This document shows, piece by piece, positions 15,660 through 24,243 of a stretch of 27,789 nucleotides of DNA. Each line of letters starts with the position of its first letter. Within the stretch, counting starts at the first letter, position 1. Position numbers and translations under genes: made by a program. The notes under the pieces are model-generated. The model made no database searches. It had not been told where the DNA came from and saw nothing but the letters and a program-made list of their open reading frames with translations. The stretch is taken from the NCBI GenBank assembly GCA_900757415.1, contig CAAENU010000075.1:1-27789 (forward strand), read 5' to 3'. This stretch comes from an uncultured Oscillospiraceae bacterium. GTDB lineage: Bacteria; Bacillota; Clostridia; Oscillospirales; Oscillospiraceae.

Positions 15660-16445
15660 ATGCTGTATAATATTCTGGCAATCGGCGATGTGACCAGCGA
15701 GGATGGCCTGAAGCATCTGCGCCGCCACCTGCCGCCGCTGAAAAAGCTGAAAAATATTGCCTTTACCGTGGTCAACGGGGAGAATATTTCCGGTACGGGA
15801 CTGACACCGGCGCAGGCGGACGAGCTGTTTGCCGCCGGGGCGGACGTGATCACGCTGGGTAACCACACCTTTGGCCGGGTGCAGATCGCGGATTATCTGG
15901 AGGATAACCGCTATATCCTGCGGCCCGCCAATTTTTCCGGGCGGATGCCGGGCAGAGGGTGCGGCGTGTATGACTGCTGCGCGCTGCGTATTGCCGTTAT
16001 GACGCTGATTGGCCGGTGCGATCTGGATTGGAAGGCCGCCGACCCCTTTACCACGGCGGACAAGCTGCTGCGGGAGCTGGATGAGACGGAAAAGCCGACC
16101 TTTATACTGGTGGATTTTCACGCACAGGCTACCAGCGAAAAGCTGGCGCTGGGATACTATCTGGATGGCCGCATCAGCGCCATGTGGGGCACCCATACCC
16201 ATGTGCCCACCGCTGACGAGCGGGTGATGCCCAAGGGGAGCGGTTATATCACCGATCTTGGCATGACGGGCGCCATTGAGTCCGTGCTGGGGATCCCGCC
16301 GCAGCAGTCCATCGAGTCGTTTCTGGGCGGGCTTGCGGGGCGCTACCGCTTTGCCGACGGTCCCTGCAAGGCGCAGGGCTGCATATTCACGCTGGACAGC
16401 GACACGGGACTGTGTACCGCCGTGGAGCGGGTGGATGTCCGATAA
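15660..16445 (+). CDS. ymdB: YmdB-family metallophosphoesterase
   Basis: YmdB proteins are dinuclear-metal phosphodiesterases; in B. subtilis YmdB hydrolyses 2',3'-cyclic nucleotides and affects biofilm and motility decisions. The 261-residue length is typical. Metal-site motifs are complete: IGDV with D10, VNGENISG with E41, LGNHTF with N68-H69, DFHAQATSEK with H154 and GTHTHVPTAD with H179 and H181. Family members usually read GDVVGxxGR at the start; here it is GDVTSEDG, a small departure. The ATG is preceded by AAGGAGG. It heads a forward operon with the YbaK, SbcD-like and asparaginase genes (gaps 23, 0 and 24 bases). Confidence 0.93.
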   Translation: MLYNILAIGDVTSEDGLKHLRRHLPPLKKLKNIAFTVVNGENISGTGLTPAQADELFAAGADVITLGNHTFGRVQIADYLEDNRYILRPANFSGRMPGRGCGVYDCCALRIAVMTLIGRCDLDWKAADPFTTADKLLRELDETEKPTFILVDFHAQATSEKLALGYYLDGRISAMWGTHTHVPTADERVMPKGSGYITDLGMTGAIESVLGIPPQQSIESFLGGLAGRYRFADGPCKAQGCIFTLDSDTGLCTAVERVDVR

Positions 16446-16468
16446 AATAGAAAGGGAGAACATATACC

Positions 16469-16957
16469 ATGTCTGTTGAAAAGGTAAGAGCCTATCTGGA
16501 ACCCTACGGCGTGGCCGACAGGATCCGCGAATTTGACGTCTCCAGCGCCACGGTGGAGCTGGCGGCGCTGGCTGTCGGCGTGGAGGGCGCCCGTATTGCC
16601 AAGACCCTCAGCTTTAAGGTGGGGGAGGATCCCATCCTGATCGTGGCTGCCGGCGATGCCAAGGTGGATAACAGCAAGTATAAGCATTTCTTCGGCACAA
16701 AGGCCAAGATGCTGACCGCCGAGGAAGCGGTGGAGCGTATCGGCCACGCCGTGGGCGGCGTGTGCCCCTTTGCCCTGCCTGAGGACGTGAAGACCTATCT
16801 GGATGTGTCCTTGAAGCGGTTTGAGACGGTGTTCCCCGCCGTGGGCAGTGCAGCCAGCGCCATTGAGCTGACATGTGACGAGCTGGAGCGCTGCTGCGGC
16901 AGGAGCTTCGTCCAATGGGTAGACGTGTGCAAGGGCTGGCAGAGCGAGGAGGCGTAA
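16469..16957 (+). CDS. YbaK/ProX-type aminoacyl-tRNA deacylase
   Basis: The 162-residue product matches the single-domain YbaK/EbsC/ProX superfamily, which hydrolyses mischarged tRNAs (for example Cys-tRNA-Pro or Ala-tRNA-Pro). The usual catalytic lysine is K45 in ARIAKTLSFKV. The core continues with PILIVAAGDAKVDNSK and the glycine segment GHAVGGVCPFALP, typical of the substrate pocket. The last part (FVQWVDVCKGW) is less usual and may be a lineage feature. GAAAGGGAG precedes the ATG. It is second in the ymdB operon. Which tRNA it edits cannot be told from sequence. Confidence 0.9.
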   Translation: MSVEKVRAYLEPYGVADRIREFDVSSATVELAALAVGVEGARIAKTLSFKVGEDPILIVAAGDAKVDNSKYKHFFGTKAKMLTAEEAVERIGHAVGGVCPFALPEDVKTYLDVSLKRFETVFPAVGSAASAIELTCDELERCCGRSFVQWVDVCKGWQSEEA

Positions 16958-18043
16958 ATGGTACGCATTCTGCACGCGGCGGATTTCCATCTGGACAGCG
17001 CGTTTGCCGGGTTGGACGAAGGACGCGCCCGGCAGCGCCGGCAGGAGAGCCGCGATCTGACCCGCCGCATGGTGGAATACGCCAATGACCACGGCGTGGA
17101 GCTGATGCTGCTGGCAGGTGACCTGTTTGACAGCGACAATGTGTATGGCCAGACGGCGGAGGAGCTGTCCGCCGCGCTGGCGGAGTTCCGGGGCCAAGTG
17201 GTCATTGCGCCGGGGAATCATGACTGCTATAGCGCGGCATCGCCCTATGCCCGTACCCTGTGGCCGGGGAATGTGCACATTTTTACCGGGCAGCGCATGA
17301 GCTGCATCACCTTTCCGCAGTACGGCTGCATGGTGTACGGCGCGGCCTTTACCGCACCGGAGGTATCGGAGAGCGCGACGCTGGCCGGTGTGGCGGATGG
17401 CGACGACGGCGTGGCTATCGGTCTTTTGCATGGAGAGGTTGGCGTGAAGGACAGCCGATACCGGCCCGTTCCGCTGCCTGAGATCGCCCGGAGCGGCCTT
17501 GACTATCTGGCGCTTGGCCATGTGCACGCCTGCTCGGGCGTGCTGACGGCAGGCGGGACGGCCTATGCCTATCCCGGCTGCCCGGAGGGCCGGGGGTTCG
17601 ATGAGCTGGGGGACAAAGGCTTTTTGATGGGCGAGGTGAACAAGGGAAGCGTGAAGTTGCGCTTTGTGCCCTTTGCCGGGAGGCGCTATCAGCTGTTGAC
17701 GGTGGAACCCGGCGACGATGAGCCGCTGACGGCCATTGAGCGCATGCTGCCGCCGGAAACGGGGAATGATATTTACCGCATCGTGCTGAGCGGCGAAACG
17801 GAAAGCGCAGTGGATACCGGAAGCCTGACAGAGGCGCTGCTGCCCCGGTTTTACGCTCTGGAGCTGCGGGACCGCACCACGGTGCGGCGTGATCTGTGGG
17901 ACGGCTGCGGCGAGGATTCGCTGCGGGGACTGTTTTTACAGAAGATGCGGCAGCGGTATGACACGGCGGACGAGGCGGAGCGGCAGAAGATCTGCCGGGC
18001 AGTGCGCTTTGCGCTGTCCGCCATGGAGAACCGCGATATGTAA
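16958..18043 (+). CDS. SbcD/Mre11-like DNA repair exonuclease subunit
   Basis: This calcineurin-type phosphoesterase resembles SbcD, Mre11 and B. subtilis YhaO. It starts directly after the previous stop codon with GAGGAGG inside that gene, so translation is coupled. All five phosphodiesterase blocks are present in 361 residues: ADFHLD (D9, H11), AGDLFD (D55), GNHD (87-89), LLHGE (H158) and GHVH (H188, H190). The C-terminal 150 residues form the capping region, ending in a helical segment. SbcD-type subunits normally work with an SMC-like ATPase (SbcC or YhaN) encoded next door. None is seen here; the next gene is an asparaginase. The role is therefore DNA end processing by family, with the partner unknown. 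Confidence 0.88.
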   Translation: MVRILHAADFHLDSAFAGLDEGRARQRRQESRDLTRRMVEYANDHGVELMLLAGDLFDSDNVYGQTAEELSAALAEFRGQVVIAPGNHDCYSAASPYARTLWPGNVHIFTGQRMSCITFPQYGCMVYGAAFTAPEVSESATLAGVADGDDGVAIGLLHGEVGVKDSRYRPVPLPEIARSGLDYLALGHVHACSGVLTAGGTAYAYPGCPEGRGFDELGDKGFLMGEVNKGSVKLRFVPFAGRRYQLLTVEPGDDEPLTAIERMLPPETGNDIYRIVLSGETESAVDTGSLTEALLPRFYALELRDRTTVRRDLWDGCGEDSLRGLFLQKMRQRYDTADEAERQKICRAVRFALSAMENRDM

Positions 18044-18067
18044 GCGGACACAGGAAAAGGAGGGGCC

Positions 18068-19060
18068 ATGAAACGGATTTTGATGATCGGCACCGGCGGC
18101 ACCATCGCCAGCGAGATAACACCGGACGGACTGACACCGGAGCTGAATACCCGGCAGCTGCTGTCCTTTGTTCCGCAGATCGGAGAACTGTGCCATGTAG
18201 ACTGCACGCAGGTGTACAGTCTGGACAGCACCAATCTCCGGCCGGAGCACTGGCTGGGGGTGGCGCGTACCATACGGGAAAATTACAGCCGGTATGACGG
18301 CTTTGTCATCAGCCACGGCACCGACACCATGGCCTATACGGCGGCGGCTCTCAGCTATCTGGTGCAGGGCAGCCCCAAGCCCATTGTGCTGACCGGTGCG
18401 CAGAAGCCCATCTGGTTCGATGGTACCGATTCCAAGCGAAATCTGACCGACGCCTTTTTCTATGCCTGCCGCGGCTGCGGCGGCGTGCAGATCGTGTTCA
18501 ACGGCAAGGTCATTCTGGGCACCCGGGCCCGCAAGACCTGCTCCAAGAGCTTTCAGGCGTTTTCCAGTGTGAATTATCCCGATCTTGCAGTGGTGCAGGA
18601 CGGGCATCTGCTGCAGTATATCCGCTGCCCGGCGGCGGAAAAGCCAACATTTTATGACGTTTTGGACGATAATGTGGGACTTTTGAAGCTGATCCCGGGG
18701 ACAAAGCCGGAGCTGGTGGCGTTTATGGCGCAGCACTATGACGCCCTGATCATCGAAAGCTTCGGTGTGGGCGGGTTGCCGGAATACGGTGATCTGTACG
18801 GGATCCTGCGCGGCGCCGTGGAGCGGGGAAGGATCCTTGTCATGACCACGCAGGTGCCCAACGAGGGCAGCGATCTGTCGGTGTATCATGTGGGAGGACA
18901 TCTTAAACAGACGCTGCGGCTGCTGGAGGCCTATGACATGACGACAGAGGCGGCGGTGGCCAAGCTGATGTGGATCATGGGCAGAACCCACGATTTTGCC
19001 GAGGCGGAGCAGCTTTTCTATGCACCGGTGGCCGGCGATATCCTCTATAGCAGCGAATAA
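18068..19060 (+). CDS. ansA: Type I (cytosolic) L-asparaginase
   Basis: It hydrolyses asparagine to aspartate and ammonia. The 330-residue protein has no signal peptide, so it is the cytosolic type. The catalytic pair is visible: GTGGTIASE with nucleophile T12, and SHGTDTMAYTA with T85-D86. LTGAQKPIWFDGTDSKRNL at 113-131 holds the third conserved block, and a lysine in GTRARKTCSK fits the family's catalytic Lys. The subunit-contact segment near MTTQVPNEGSD is also typical. It is last in the ymdB operon, 24 bases after the nuclease gene with AAAAGGAGG before the ATG, and is followed by a strong terminator. Confidence 0.92.
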   Translation: MKRILMIGTGGTIASEITPDGLTPELNTRQLLSFVPQIGELCHVDCTQVYSLDSTNLRPEHWLGVARTIRENYSRYDGFVISHGTDTMAYTAAALSYLVQGSPKPIVLTGAQKPIWFDGTDSKRNLTDAFFYACRGCGGVQIVFNGKVILGTRARKTCSKSFQAFSSVNYPDLAVVQDGHLLQYIRCPAAEKPTFYDVLDDNVGLLKLIPGTKPELVAFMAQHYDALIIESFGVGGLPEYGDLYGILRGAVERGRILVMTTQVPNEGSDLSVYHVGGHLKQTLRLLEAYDMTTEAAVAKLMWIMGRTHDFAEAEQLFYAPVAGDILYSSE

Positions 19061-19062
19061 GC

Positions 19063-19089
19063 AAAAAACGGGCCGATGGCCCGTTTTTT
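19063..19089. terminator. Bidirectional terminator between asparaginase and pseudouridine synthase
   Basis: AAAAAACGGGCC (19063-19074) and GGCCCGTTTTTT (19078-19089) pair perfectly around GAT. A and T runs on both sides serve both convergent genes. The right arm reaches the stop codon of the reverse gene. Confidence 0.9.
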
Positions 19090-19745
19090 TATCGTTTATC
19101 TGCGCCAAACAGATCCCATGGATAGGCTGCCGGCGGCGGGCAGGTCACATCCACCTGCTTGCCCGTTACCGGATGGGTAAAGGCCAGATGGTATGACCAC
19201 AGCGCCGTGGAGCATGGCGCCTTGCTGCCATAGCGGATATCGCCCAGCAGGGGAAGTCCGCGGTGGGAAAACTGCACACGGATCTGATGGGTGCGCCCGG
19301 TATGGAGCCGCACTTTTACCAGCGTCAGTCCGTCAACGGTTTCCAGTGCGGTATAGTCCAGTGTGGCCTCCCGCACACCCTTGCGCATCCGCTGCACCAC
19401 ATAGCTTTTGTTATGGGCCGCGTCGCGGAACAAAAGATCAGTCAGGGTATCGCGATCCTTTTCGGGAACGCCCCGCAGCACGGCCAGATACTCCTTGGTG
19501 ATCTCGTGGGCGGCTACTGCCGCTGTCAATTTCCCTGTGATATCCTTGCGGCGGGAGAAGACCATCACGCCGCCCACAACGCGATCCAACCGGTGTACGG
19601 TGGCGATGAAATCCTTTTCGCCGCTGCTGCGGTAATGCTCCCGCAGCAGCGCCGGCATGCAGGCGGCATGGGGATCATCCTCCGACAGCACGCCCACCGG
19701 CTTGACCGCCACCACCAGATACGGATCCTGATACAGAATTTCCAT
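19089..19745 (-). CDS. RluA-family pseudouridine synthase
   Basis: It converts specific uridines in rRNA or tRNA to pseudouridine. At 218 residues it is a minimal catalytic domain with no N-terminal S4 domain, closer to RluA/TruC or YlyB-like small members than to RluC/RluD. The RluA signature is VHRLDRVVGGV with catalytic D54 in HRLD (51-54). KEYLAVLRG and the conserved GRTHQIRVQFSHRGLPLLGD follow. The start lies 6 bases after the D,D-carboxypeptidase stop, with only a weak AGG before it, so translation is probably coupled. The target base is unknown. Confidence 0.9.
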   Translation of the reverse strand: MEILYQDPYLVVAVKPVGVLSEDDPHAACMPALLREHYRSSGEKDFIATVHRLDRVVGGVMVFSRRKDITGKLTAAVAAHEITKEYLAVLRGVPEKDRDTLTDLLFRDAAHNKSYVVQRMRKGVREATLDYTALETVDGLTLVKVRLHTGRTHQIRVQFSHRGLPLLGDIRYGSKAPCSTALWSYHLAFTHPVTGKQVDVTCPPPAAYPWDLFGADKR

Positions 19746-19751
19746 GGGCGC

Positions 19752-21119
19752 TTACCTGAACCGGCGGCCCCGGTAACTGCGGTGCCGCATTCGCTTGCTG
19801 CGGCTGCTGCCGTAACGGCGGCGGCGCATAAGGGTCTTGCCGAACAGTAAGATCAGCACCACAAGGATTGCCAGCACCACCAGCATGATTTTGACAACGG
19901 TGCGGCTGAAAAATTCCTTCAGGGCATGCTTGACCACCAGAAAGCGGCTGGCGTTGACATCCGCCACGGCCAGCAGCGGTACGGTGGCATACTCTACGCC
20001 GTTATAGCTCAGCGTGATGGAACCCAGCTCCTGACCGGCGGCCACAGGTGCGTCCACAATTTCGCTGTTAAGCGTCACTGTGCGCTGGAGGGAGGCAGGA
20101 TCCAGATCGCTTGGCAGCACCGCCTCGGCGGTATAGGCCGGGTGCACTACCACATGGCTGGTTTCCTTGCTCAGCGCCACGGGGACCTCCTGAATCATCT
20201 CATCCTCGGTCAGCACCGTTTTGGTGGTGAAATTGTCGAAACCCCAATCAAACAGGCGGCTGGTTTCGGTAAAGCTACCGACCTTGGTGTCGCCATCCTC
20301 GGTTTTCATCAGCTCGGCGCCCAGCACCACGGAGATCAGCTGCCGGTCCGCCCGCACCGCGGAGGATACCAGACAATAGCCGGCCGCATCGGTGGAGCCG
20401 GTTTTAATGCCTTGCGCGCCGCTGTAGAGATAGCCGGTGGCCCGCCAGTTGGAGATCAGATAGTTGGTGCTGTGCAGTTCGCGCGCTTCGCTCTTGTTGG
20501 TGGCCGGAACGGTATATGCCTTGGTGTTGCAGATGGTCATAAAGCCATCGTACTTCATGGCCTCTTTGGCAATGAGATAGATATCCCACGCCGTGGAGTA
20601 ATGCTCGTTGTCCGGCAGGCCGGAGGTGTTGACAAAATGGGTGTTTTCACATCCCAGCTCCTGCGCCCGCTGGTTCATCTTCGCCACAAAGGCGGATACG
20701 CTGCCGCTGACCGCTTCGCCCAGTATATTGCCCACCTCATTGGCCGAGACCACCAGCAGACAGTACAGCAGCTGCTCCACCGTCAGCGTTTCGCCGGGAA
20801 TGATGTCGGCGGTGCTGGCATCATCCGGCAGACCGGCCACACTGTCGGCGCTGGCGGTTACATTCTGATCCATCCGCAGCTCGCCGCGGTCAATGGCCTC
20901 AAACACCAGCAGCGCCGTCATCACCTTGGTGATGCTGGCGGGATATTGCTTGGTGTGGGCGTTCTGATCCAGCAGCACCGTGCCGGTGGCGCCATCCACA
21001 AGCAGAGCGGCGCGGGCCTGGATCTGGATATCCTCGGCGGCGAGGGCGGTTACTGGCAGAAGCTGGGTCAGCAACAGGGCCAACAGCAGAAGCAGAGCGC
21101 AAAAACGGCGGAATTTCAT
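19752..21119 (-). CDS. D-alanyl-D-alanine carboxypeptidase (PBP5/DacF type)
   Basis: This low-molecular-weight penicillin-binding protein trims the terminal D-Ala from peptidoglycan stem peptides. The 455-residue product has a signal peptide ending near LAAED (residue 30). The three active-site motifs are S62-x-x-K65 (ASITKVM), S125-A-N127 and K239-T-G241. Residues from about 300 form the beta-rich PBP5 C-terminal domain. Unlike classic members that end in an amphipathic helix, this one ends with a true membrane helix at about 408-426 (VVKIMLVVLAILVVLILLFG) and a very basic cytoplasmic tail of Arg, Ser and Lys. It is first in a reverse two-gene unit with the pseudouridine synthase and has a clear promoter. 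Confidence 0.93.
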   Translation of the reverse strand: MKFRRFCALLLLLALLLTQLLPVTALAAEDIQIQARAALLVDGATGTVLLDQNAHTKQYPASITKVMTALLVFEAIDRGELRMDQNVTASADSVAGLPDDASTADIIPGETLTVEQLLYCLLVVSANEVGNILGEAVSGSVSAFVAKMNQRAQELGCENTHFVNTSGLPDNEHYSTAWDIYLIAKEAMKYDGFMTICNTKAYTVPATNKSEARELHSTNYLISNWRATGYLYSGAQGIKTGSTDAAGYCLVSSAVRADRQLISVVLGAELMKTEDGDTKVGSFTETSRLFDWGFDNFTTKTVLTEDEMIQEVPVALSKETSHVVVHPAYTAEAVLPSDLDPASLQRTVTLNSEIVDAPVAAGQELGSITLSYNGVEYATVPLLAVADVNASRFLVVKHALKEFFSRTVVKIMLVVLAILVVLILLFGKTLMRRRRYGSSRSKRMRHRSYRGRRFR

Positions 21120-21120
21120 A

Positions 21121-21148
21121 ATGACATTTTCTCCATATGTGCTATAAT
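21121..21148 (+). promoter_or_regulatory. Candidate promoter of the two-component operon
   Basis: TATAAT at 21143-21148 with an extended TG one base upstream, and ATGACA at 21121-21126, spacer 16. It begins just outside the carboxypeptidase start, leaving a leader of about 135 bases. Confidence 0.6.
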
Positions 21149-21170
21149 GTATCTATCCTATGTAACTGCG

Positions 21171-21190
21171 CGGCACGGCAGACCGTGCCG
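21171..21190. repeat. 8-bp hairpin between divergent promoters
   Basis: CGGCACGG (21171-21178) and CCGTGCCG (21183-21190) pair around CAGA. It would lie in the leaders of both divergent transcripts and could also be a protein-binding dyad. Confidence 0.5.
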
Positions 21191-21213
21191 ACAGTATTCG
21201 ACATCGACATACT

Positions 21214-21242
21214 ATTATAAACGAGTTGCGCCCGCCCGTCAA
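21214..21242 (-). promoter_or_regulatory. Sigma-A promoter of the carboxypeptidase gene
   Basis: The reverse strand reads TTGACG (complement of 21237-21242) and TATAAT (complement of 21214-21219) with 17 bases between. It lies 95 bases before the carboxypeptidase ATG and overlaps the leader of the opposite operon. Confidence 0.8.
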
Positions 21243-21288
21243 CGGGGAGAGGATTGCCAATTGTAAACATTTTTCAGGAGGTGACGCC

Positions 21289-21984
21289 ATGAGGATCCTG
21301 GTGGTAGATGATGAAAAGCTGCTGGTCAAAGGGATCACGTTCAACCTGCAGAACGAGGGATATGAGGTCACGGCCGCCTATGACGGCGAAGCCGCTGTGG
21401 AGCTGGCAAGGAAAGAGCATTATGACCTGATCATTCTGGATCTGATGATGCCGGTTCTGTCGGGCACCGAGGCGTGCATGAAGATCCGGGAATTTTCCGA
21501 TGTGCCCATCATCATGCTGACGGCCCGCAGCGAGGATGCCGACAAGCTGATGGGCTTTGCCTGCGGAGCGGACGATTATGTGACAAAGCCGTTCAATATT
21601 CTGGAGCTGAAGGCCCGCATCCGGGCGCTGCTGAAGCGCAGCGCCGGCCGGACGGAGACAAACCGCACGCTGCTGACGGTGGGGGATCTGCGTCTGGACA
21701 CCCAGCAGCGCGTCGCCATACGGGACGGCAGGACCATCGACCTGACTGCCAAGGAGTACGATCTGCTGGAGCTGCTGATGAAGAATCCGCGGCGGGTCTA
21801 CAGCCGCGAAAGTCTGATGGATCTGGTCTGGGGCTATTCCTATGCCGGGGATTACCGCACGGTGGACGTGCATGTGCGGCGACTGCGGGAAAAGCTGGAG
21901 CGTATTCCTGCAGAGCCGGCCTATATCATGACCAAGTGGGGAGTGGGTTACTATTTTCAGGGGGAAAGCCAGCCTACAGCTTAA
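21289..21984 (+). CDS. OmpR/PhoB-family response regulator
   Basis: The 231-residue start is set by AGGAGGT at 21276-21282; the frame is open upstream to 21226 without a site. The receiver domain at 1-115 has the acidic pair D7-D8, phospho-acceptor D51 (LIILDLMMP), T78 and K100 (VTKPF). The winged-helix DNA-binding domain at about 130-228 has LTAKEYDLLELLMKNP, RRVYSRESLMDLVWGY, RTVDVHVRRLREKLE and WGVGYYF. It heads an operon with the histidine kinase and the GerMN lipoprotein, a layout common in Clostridia. The signal and the regulon are unknown. The kinase reading frame begins inside the end of this gene. Confidence 0.95.
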   Translation: MRILVVDDEKLLVKGITFNLQNEGYEVTAAYDGEAAVELARKEHYDLIILDLMMPVLSGTEACMKIREFSDVPIIMLTARSEDADKLMGFACGADDYVTKPFNILELKARIRALLKRSAGRTETNRTLLTVGDLRLDTQQRVAIRDGRTIDLTAKEYDLLELLMKNPRRVYSRESLMDLVWGYSYAGDYRTVDVHVRRLREKLERIPAEPAYIMTKWGVGYYFQGESQPTA

Positions 21985-22006
21985 ATTCGGCCTCAGCTAC
22001 ATTCTG

Positions 22007-23374
22007 GTGATCATCGCCGTGCTGGTACTGCTGAACACCTATCCGGTGCGCCAGTCACAGAACATGGTATTCAAATCCAAGGAGACCTCCATGAAAAGCT
22101 CCGTCAAGCTGATCGAGGCATCACTCAGCGGCTTGAAGCAGCTGGACGAGGAAAATGTTTCCCGCGCGCTGAGCTCCATGCGGGAGACTGGCGTCTCCCG
22201 CGTGCTGGTCACAGATACGGCGGGACGGATCCTGTATGATACACGGGACGAAAACGGCGCGGTGGGTCTGTATGCCTTTTATACGGAGATCGTGCAGGCG
22301 CTGGAGGGAAACGACGCCTTTTATTCCTATTATGACGGAACCGCCTTTCTCAGCCGTGCGGCGTCGCCGCTGGTGTACCATAACCAGATCGTTGGCGCGG
22401 TATATGTCTATGAATATGATACCGAACAGGCGGGGATTCTGAAGAGCTTCCAATCCAATCTGATGAAGATCTCTTTCCTGATCGCGCTGGCGGTTATGGG
22501 ATTGTCGGTGCTGCTCAGCCGGATGCTGACCGCCCAGATCACCGAGCTGCTTTCGGCCATCCGCAAGGTGCGGGAGGGCGCATACAGCCACCGCGCCGCC
22601 ATAAAGGGCAGCGATGAGATCGGCCAGATCGCAGCAGAGTTCAACAGCCTGACAGACCGCCTGCAGACCACAGAGGATGCCCGCCGCCGCTTTGTGTCAG
22701 ATGCCAGCCATGAGCTGAAAACGCCGCTGGCCGGGATACGGCTGCTGACGGATTCTATTTTGCAGACAGGGGATATTGACCCGGACACCACGCGGGAGTT
22801 TGTGGGCGATATCGGCCGCGAGGCCGAACGCCTGACGCGCATTACCGAGAACCTCCTGCGCCTGACACGGCTGGACAGCGGCGCTGTGCAGCCGGCGGCG
22901 CCGGTGGCCGTCCGCCCTGTGCTGGAGCGGGTGGCCCGCATGCTGACGGTACTGGCCCGGGAAAAGGGGGTTACGCTGACCTTTGAGGCGGCGGAGGATG
23001 CCGTGGCGCTGGCGACGGAGGACGACGTGCACCAGATCCTCTATAACCTGATGGATAACGGCATCAAGTACTCCGGGGCGGATGGCTTTGTGCATGCCGC
23101 TGTCCGAACGGAGGGCGACTGGGTGGTGCTGACGGTGGAGGATAACGGTATCGGGATCCCAGAGGAGGATCTGCCCCATATTTTTGAGCGGTTCTACCGG
23201 GTGGATAAAATGCGCTCCCGCGCCATCGGCGGCACAGGACTGGGGCTTTCCATTGTCAAGGACACGGTGGAGAACCGCGGCGGCCGTATAACCGCCGCCG
23301 CCCGGAAGGGCGCGTCAGGCACGGTGTTCACGGTGTATCTGCCCCGCGCGCAGGAAGGCGGTGATGGCGCATGA
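22007..23374 (+). CDS. Membrane sensor histidine kinase (start uncertain, possibly 21953)
   Basis: It is the partner kinase of the upstream regulator. From the first standard start, GTG at 22007, it is 455 residues, but that removes most of the first membrane helix. The frame is open back to 21932 and would read FRGKASLQLKFGLSYILVI from an ATT at 21953, which restores a basic N-terminus and full helix. The extracellular sensor spans about 15-150 and helix 2 about 152-171. HAMP follows, then the H-box SDASHELKTPLAG with H235. The N-box has N351, G1 is DNGIGIP at 379-385, the F-box is FERFY and G2 is GGTGLGLS. It overlaps the next gene by 4 bases (ATGA), so the two are translationally coupled. 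Confidence 0.92.
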   Translation: MIIAVLVLLNTYPVRQSQNMVFKSKETSMKSSVKLIEASLSGLKQLDEENVSRALSSMRETGVSRVLVTDTAGRILYDTRDENGAVGLYAFYTEIVQALEGNDAFYSYYDGTAFLSRAASPLVYHNQIVGAVYVYEYDTEQAGILKSFQSNLMKISFLIALAVMGLSVLLSRMLTAQITELLSAIRKVREGAYSHRAAIKGSDEIGQIAAEFNSLTDRLQTTEDARRRFVSDASHELKTPLAGIRLLTDSILQTGDIDPDTTREFVGDIGREAERLTRITENLLRLTRLDSGAVQPAAPVAVRPVLERVARMLTVLAREKGVTLTFEAAEDAVALATEDDVHQILYNLMDNGIKYSGADGFVHAAVRTEGDWVVLTVEDNGIGIPEEDLPHIFERFYRVDKMRSRAIGGTGLGLSIVKDTVENRGGRITAAARKGASGTVFTVYLPRAQEGGDGA

Positions 23375-24240
23375 AACATTGGATATGCCGGCTGGCGGCA
23401 TTGCTGCTGGCGGCTTTCCTGCTGGACGGGTGCGGCATGATGGCCCGCGGCCAGCAGGAGGGACTGGCGCTCTATTATCCCGCGGTGCTGGAGACGCACC
23501 GGGGCGGTGACGCCATCGACAGCGTCACAGTGGATTGGGAGACACTCCCTCAAGGGGATAATCAGATTCAGGCTGATGCTGTGATGGCGCTGCTGATGGG
23601 GGAATGCCATGAGGCAGGATTTCAAAGTCCCATTCCTGCCGGTACCCAGCTGCGCTCCGTTACGGTGCGGGGCGGTACGGCGTGGGTGGATCTGACCGGC
23701 GGCTACGGCCAGCTCAGCGGCATGGCACTGACCATCGCCGACTACTGCATTGCCCTGTCGCTGACGCAGCTGGAGGGAATTTATGCCGTGCATGTCACAG
23801 TCAACGGACAGGAACTGGCCTACCGTGATAATAACCGATTTTTGGCCAGTGATGTGCTTTTGACCTCCATGGATGACGTGGTACGGACACTGACGGCGCA
23901 GCTCTACTTCCCGGATAGCAGCGGTGAACTGACGGCGGAGGAACGGCTGCTGACGCAGTATGAGGGTCAGTCGGCGGCGGATGTGGTGCTTGCTGCTCTG
24001 GCGGATGGGCCGTCTGACGATACGCTTCATGCACTGATGCCTGAGGACTTCTCCGGCTTTACTGCCCGGGTGGACAGCGGCATTTGTCAGCTAAATCTAT
24101 CCTCTGCCAGTGTAGAGAATATGGATGATGAGGCTGCACAGCAGATGGTGCTGGGTGTGGTAAACTCACTGCGTTCGCTGGAGGGCGTTTCCGCGGTGCA
24201 GCTGTATGTGGACGGCGACTATGCGGAGAGCTATGAATAA
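23371..24240 (+). CDS. Lipoprotein with two GerMN domains
   Basis: The 289-residue protein has a lipobox LLDGC with C21. Two GerMN (sporulation/germination-type) domains follow. The first covers about 33-150 (ALYYPAVL, TLPQGDNQIQADAVMALLMG, GTAWVDLTGGY, IALSLTQLEGIYAVHVTVNG). The second covers about 175-285 (AQLYFPDSSGELTAEERLLTQYEG, LNLSSASV, VVNSLRSLEGVSAVQLYVDG). GerMN domains occur in B. subtilis GerM, needed for spore envelope and SpoIIQ/SpoIIIAH assembly, and in LpqB-type lipoproteins beside two-component systems. The 4-base overlap with the kinase favours the second kind of role, tuning the sensor, which is inference. It ends at a strong terminator. Confidence 0.9.
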   Translation: MKHWICRLAALLLAAFLLDGCGMMARGQQEGLALYYPAVLETHRGGDAIDSVTVDWETLPQGDNQIQADAVMALLMGECHEAGFQSPIPAGTQLRSVTVRGGTAWVDLTGGYGQLSGMALTIADYCIALSLTQLEGIYAVHVTVNGQELAYRDNNRFLASDVLLTSMDDVVRTLTAQLYFPDSSGELTAEERLLTQYEGQSAADVVLAALADGPSDDTLHALMPEDFSGFTARVDSGICQLNLSSASVENMDDEAAQQMVLGVVNSLRSLEGVSAVQLYVDGDYAESYE

Positions 24241-24243
24241 ACG

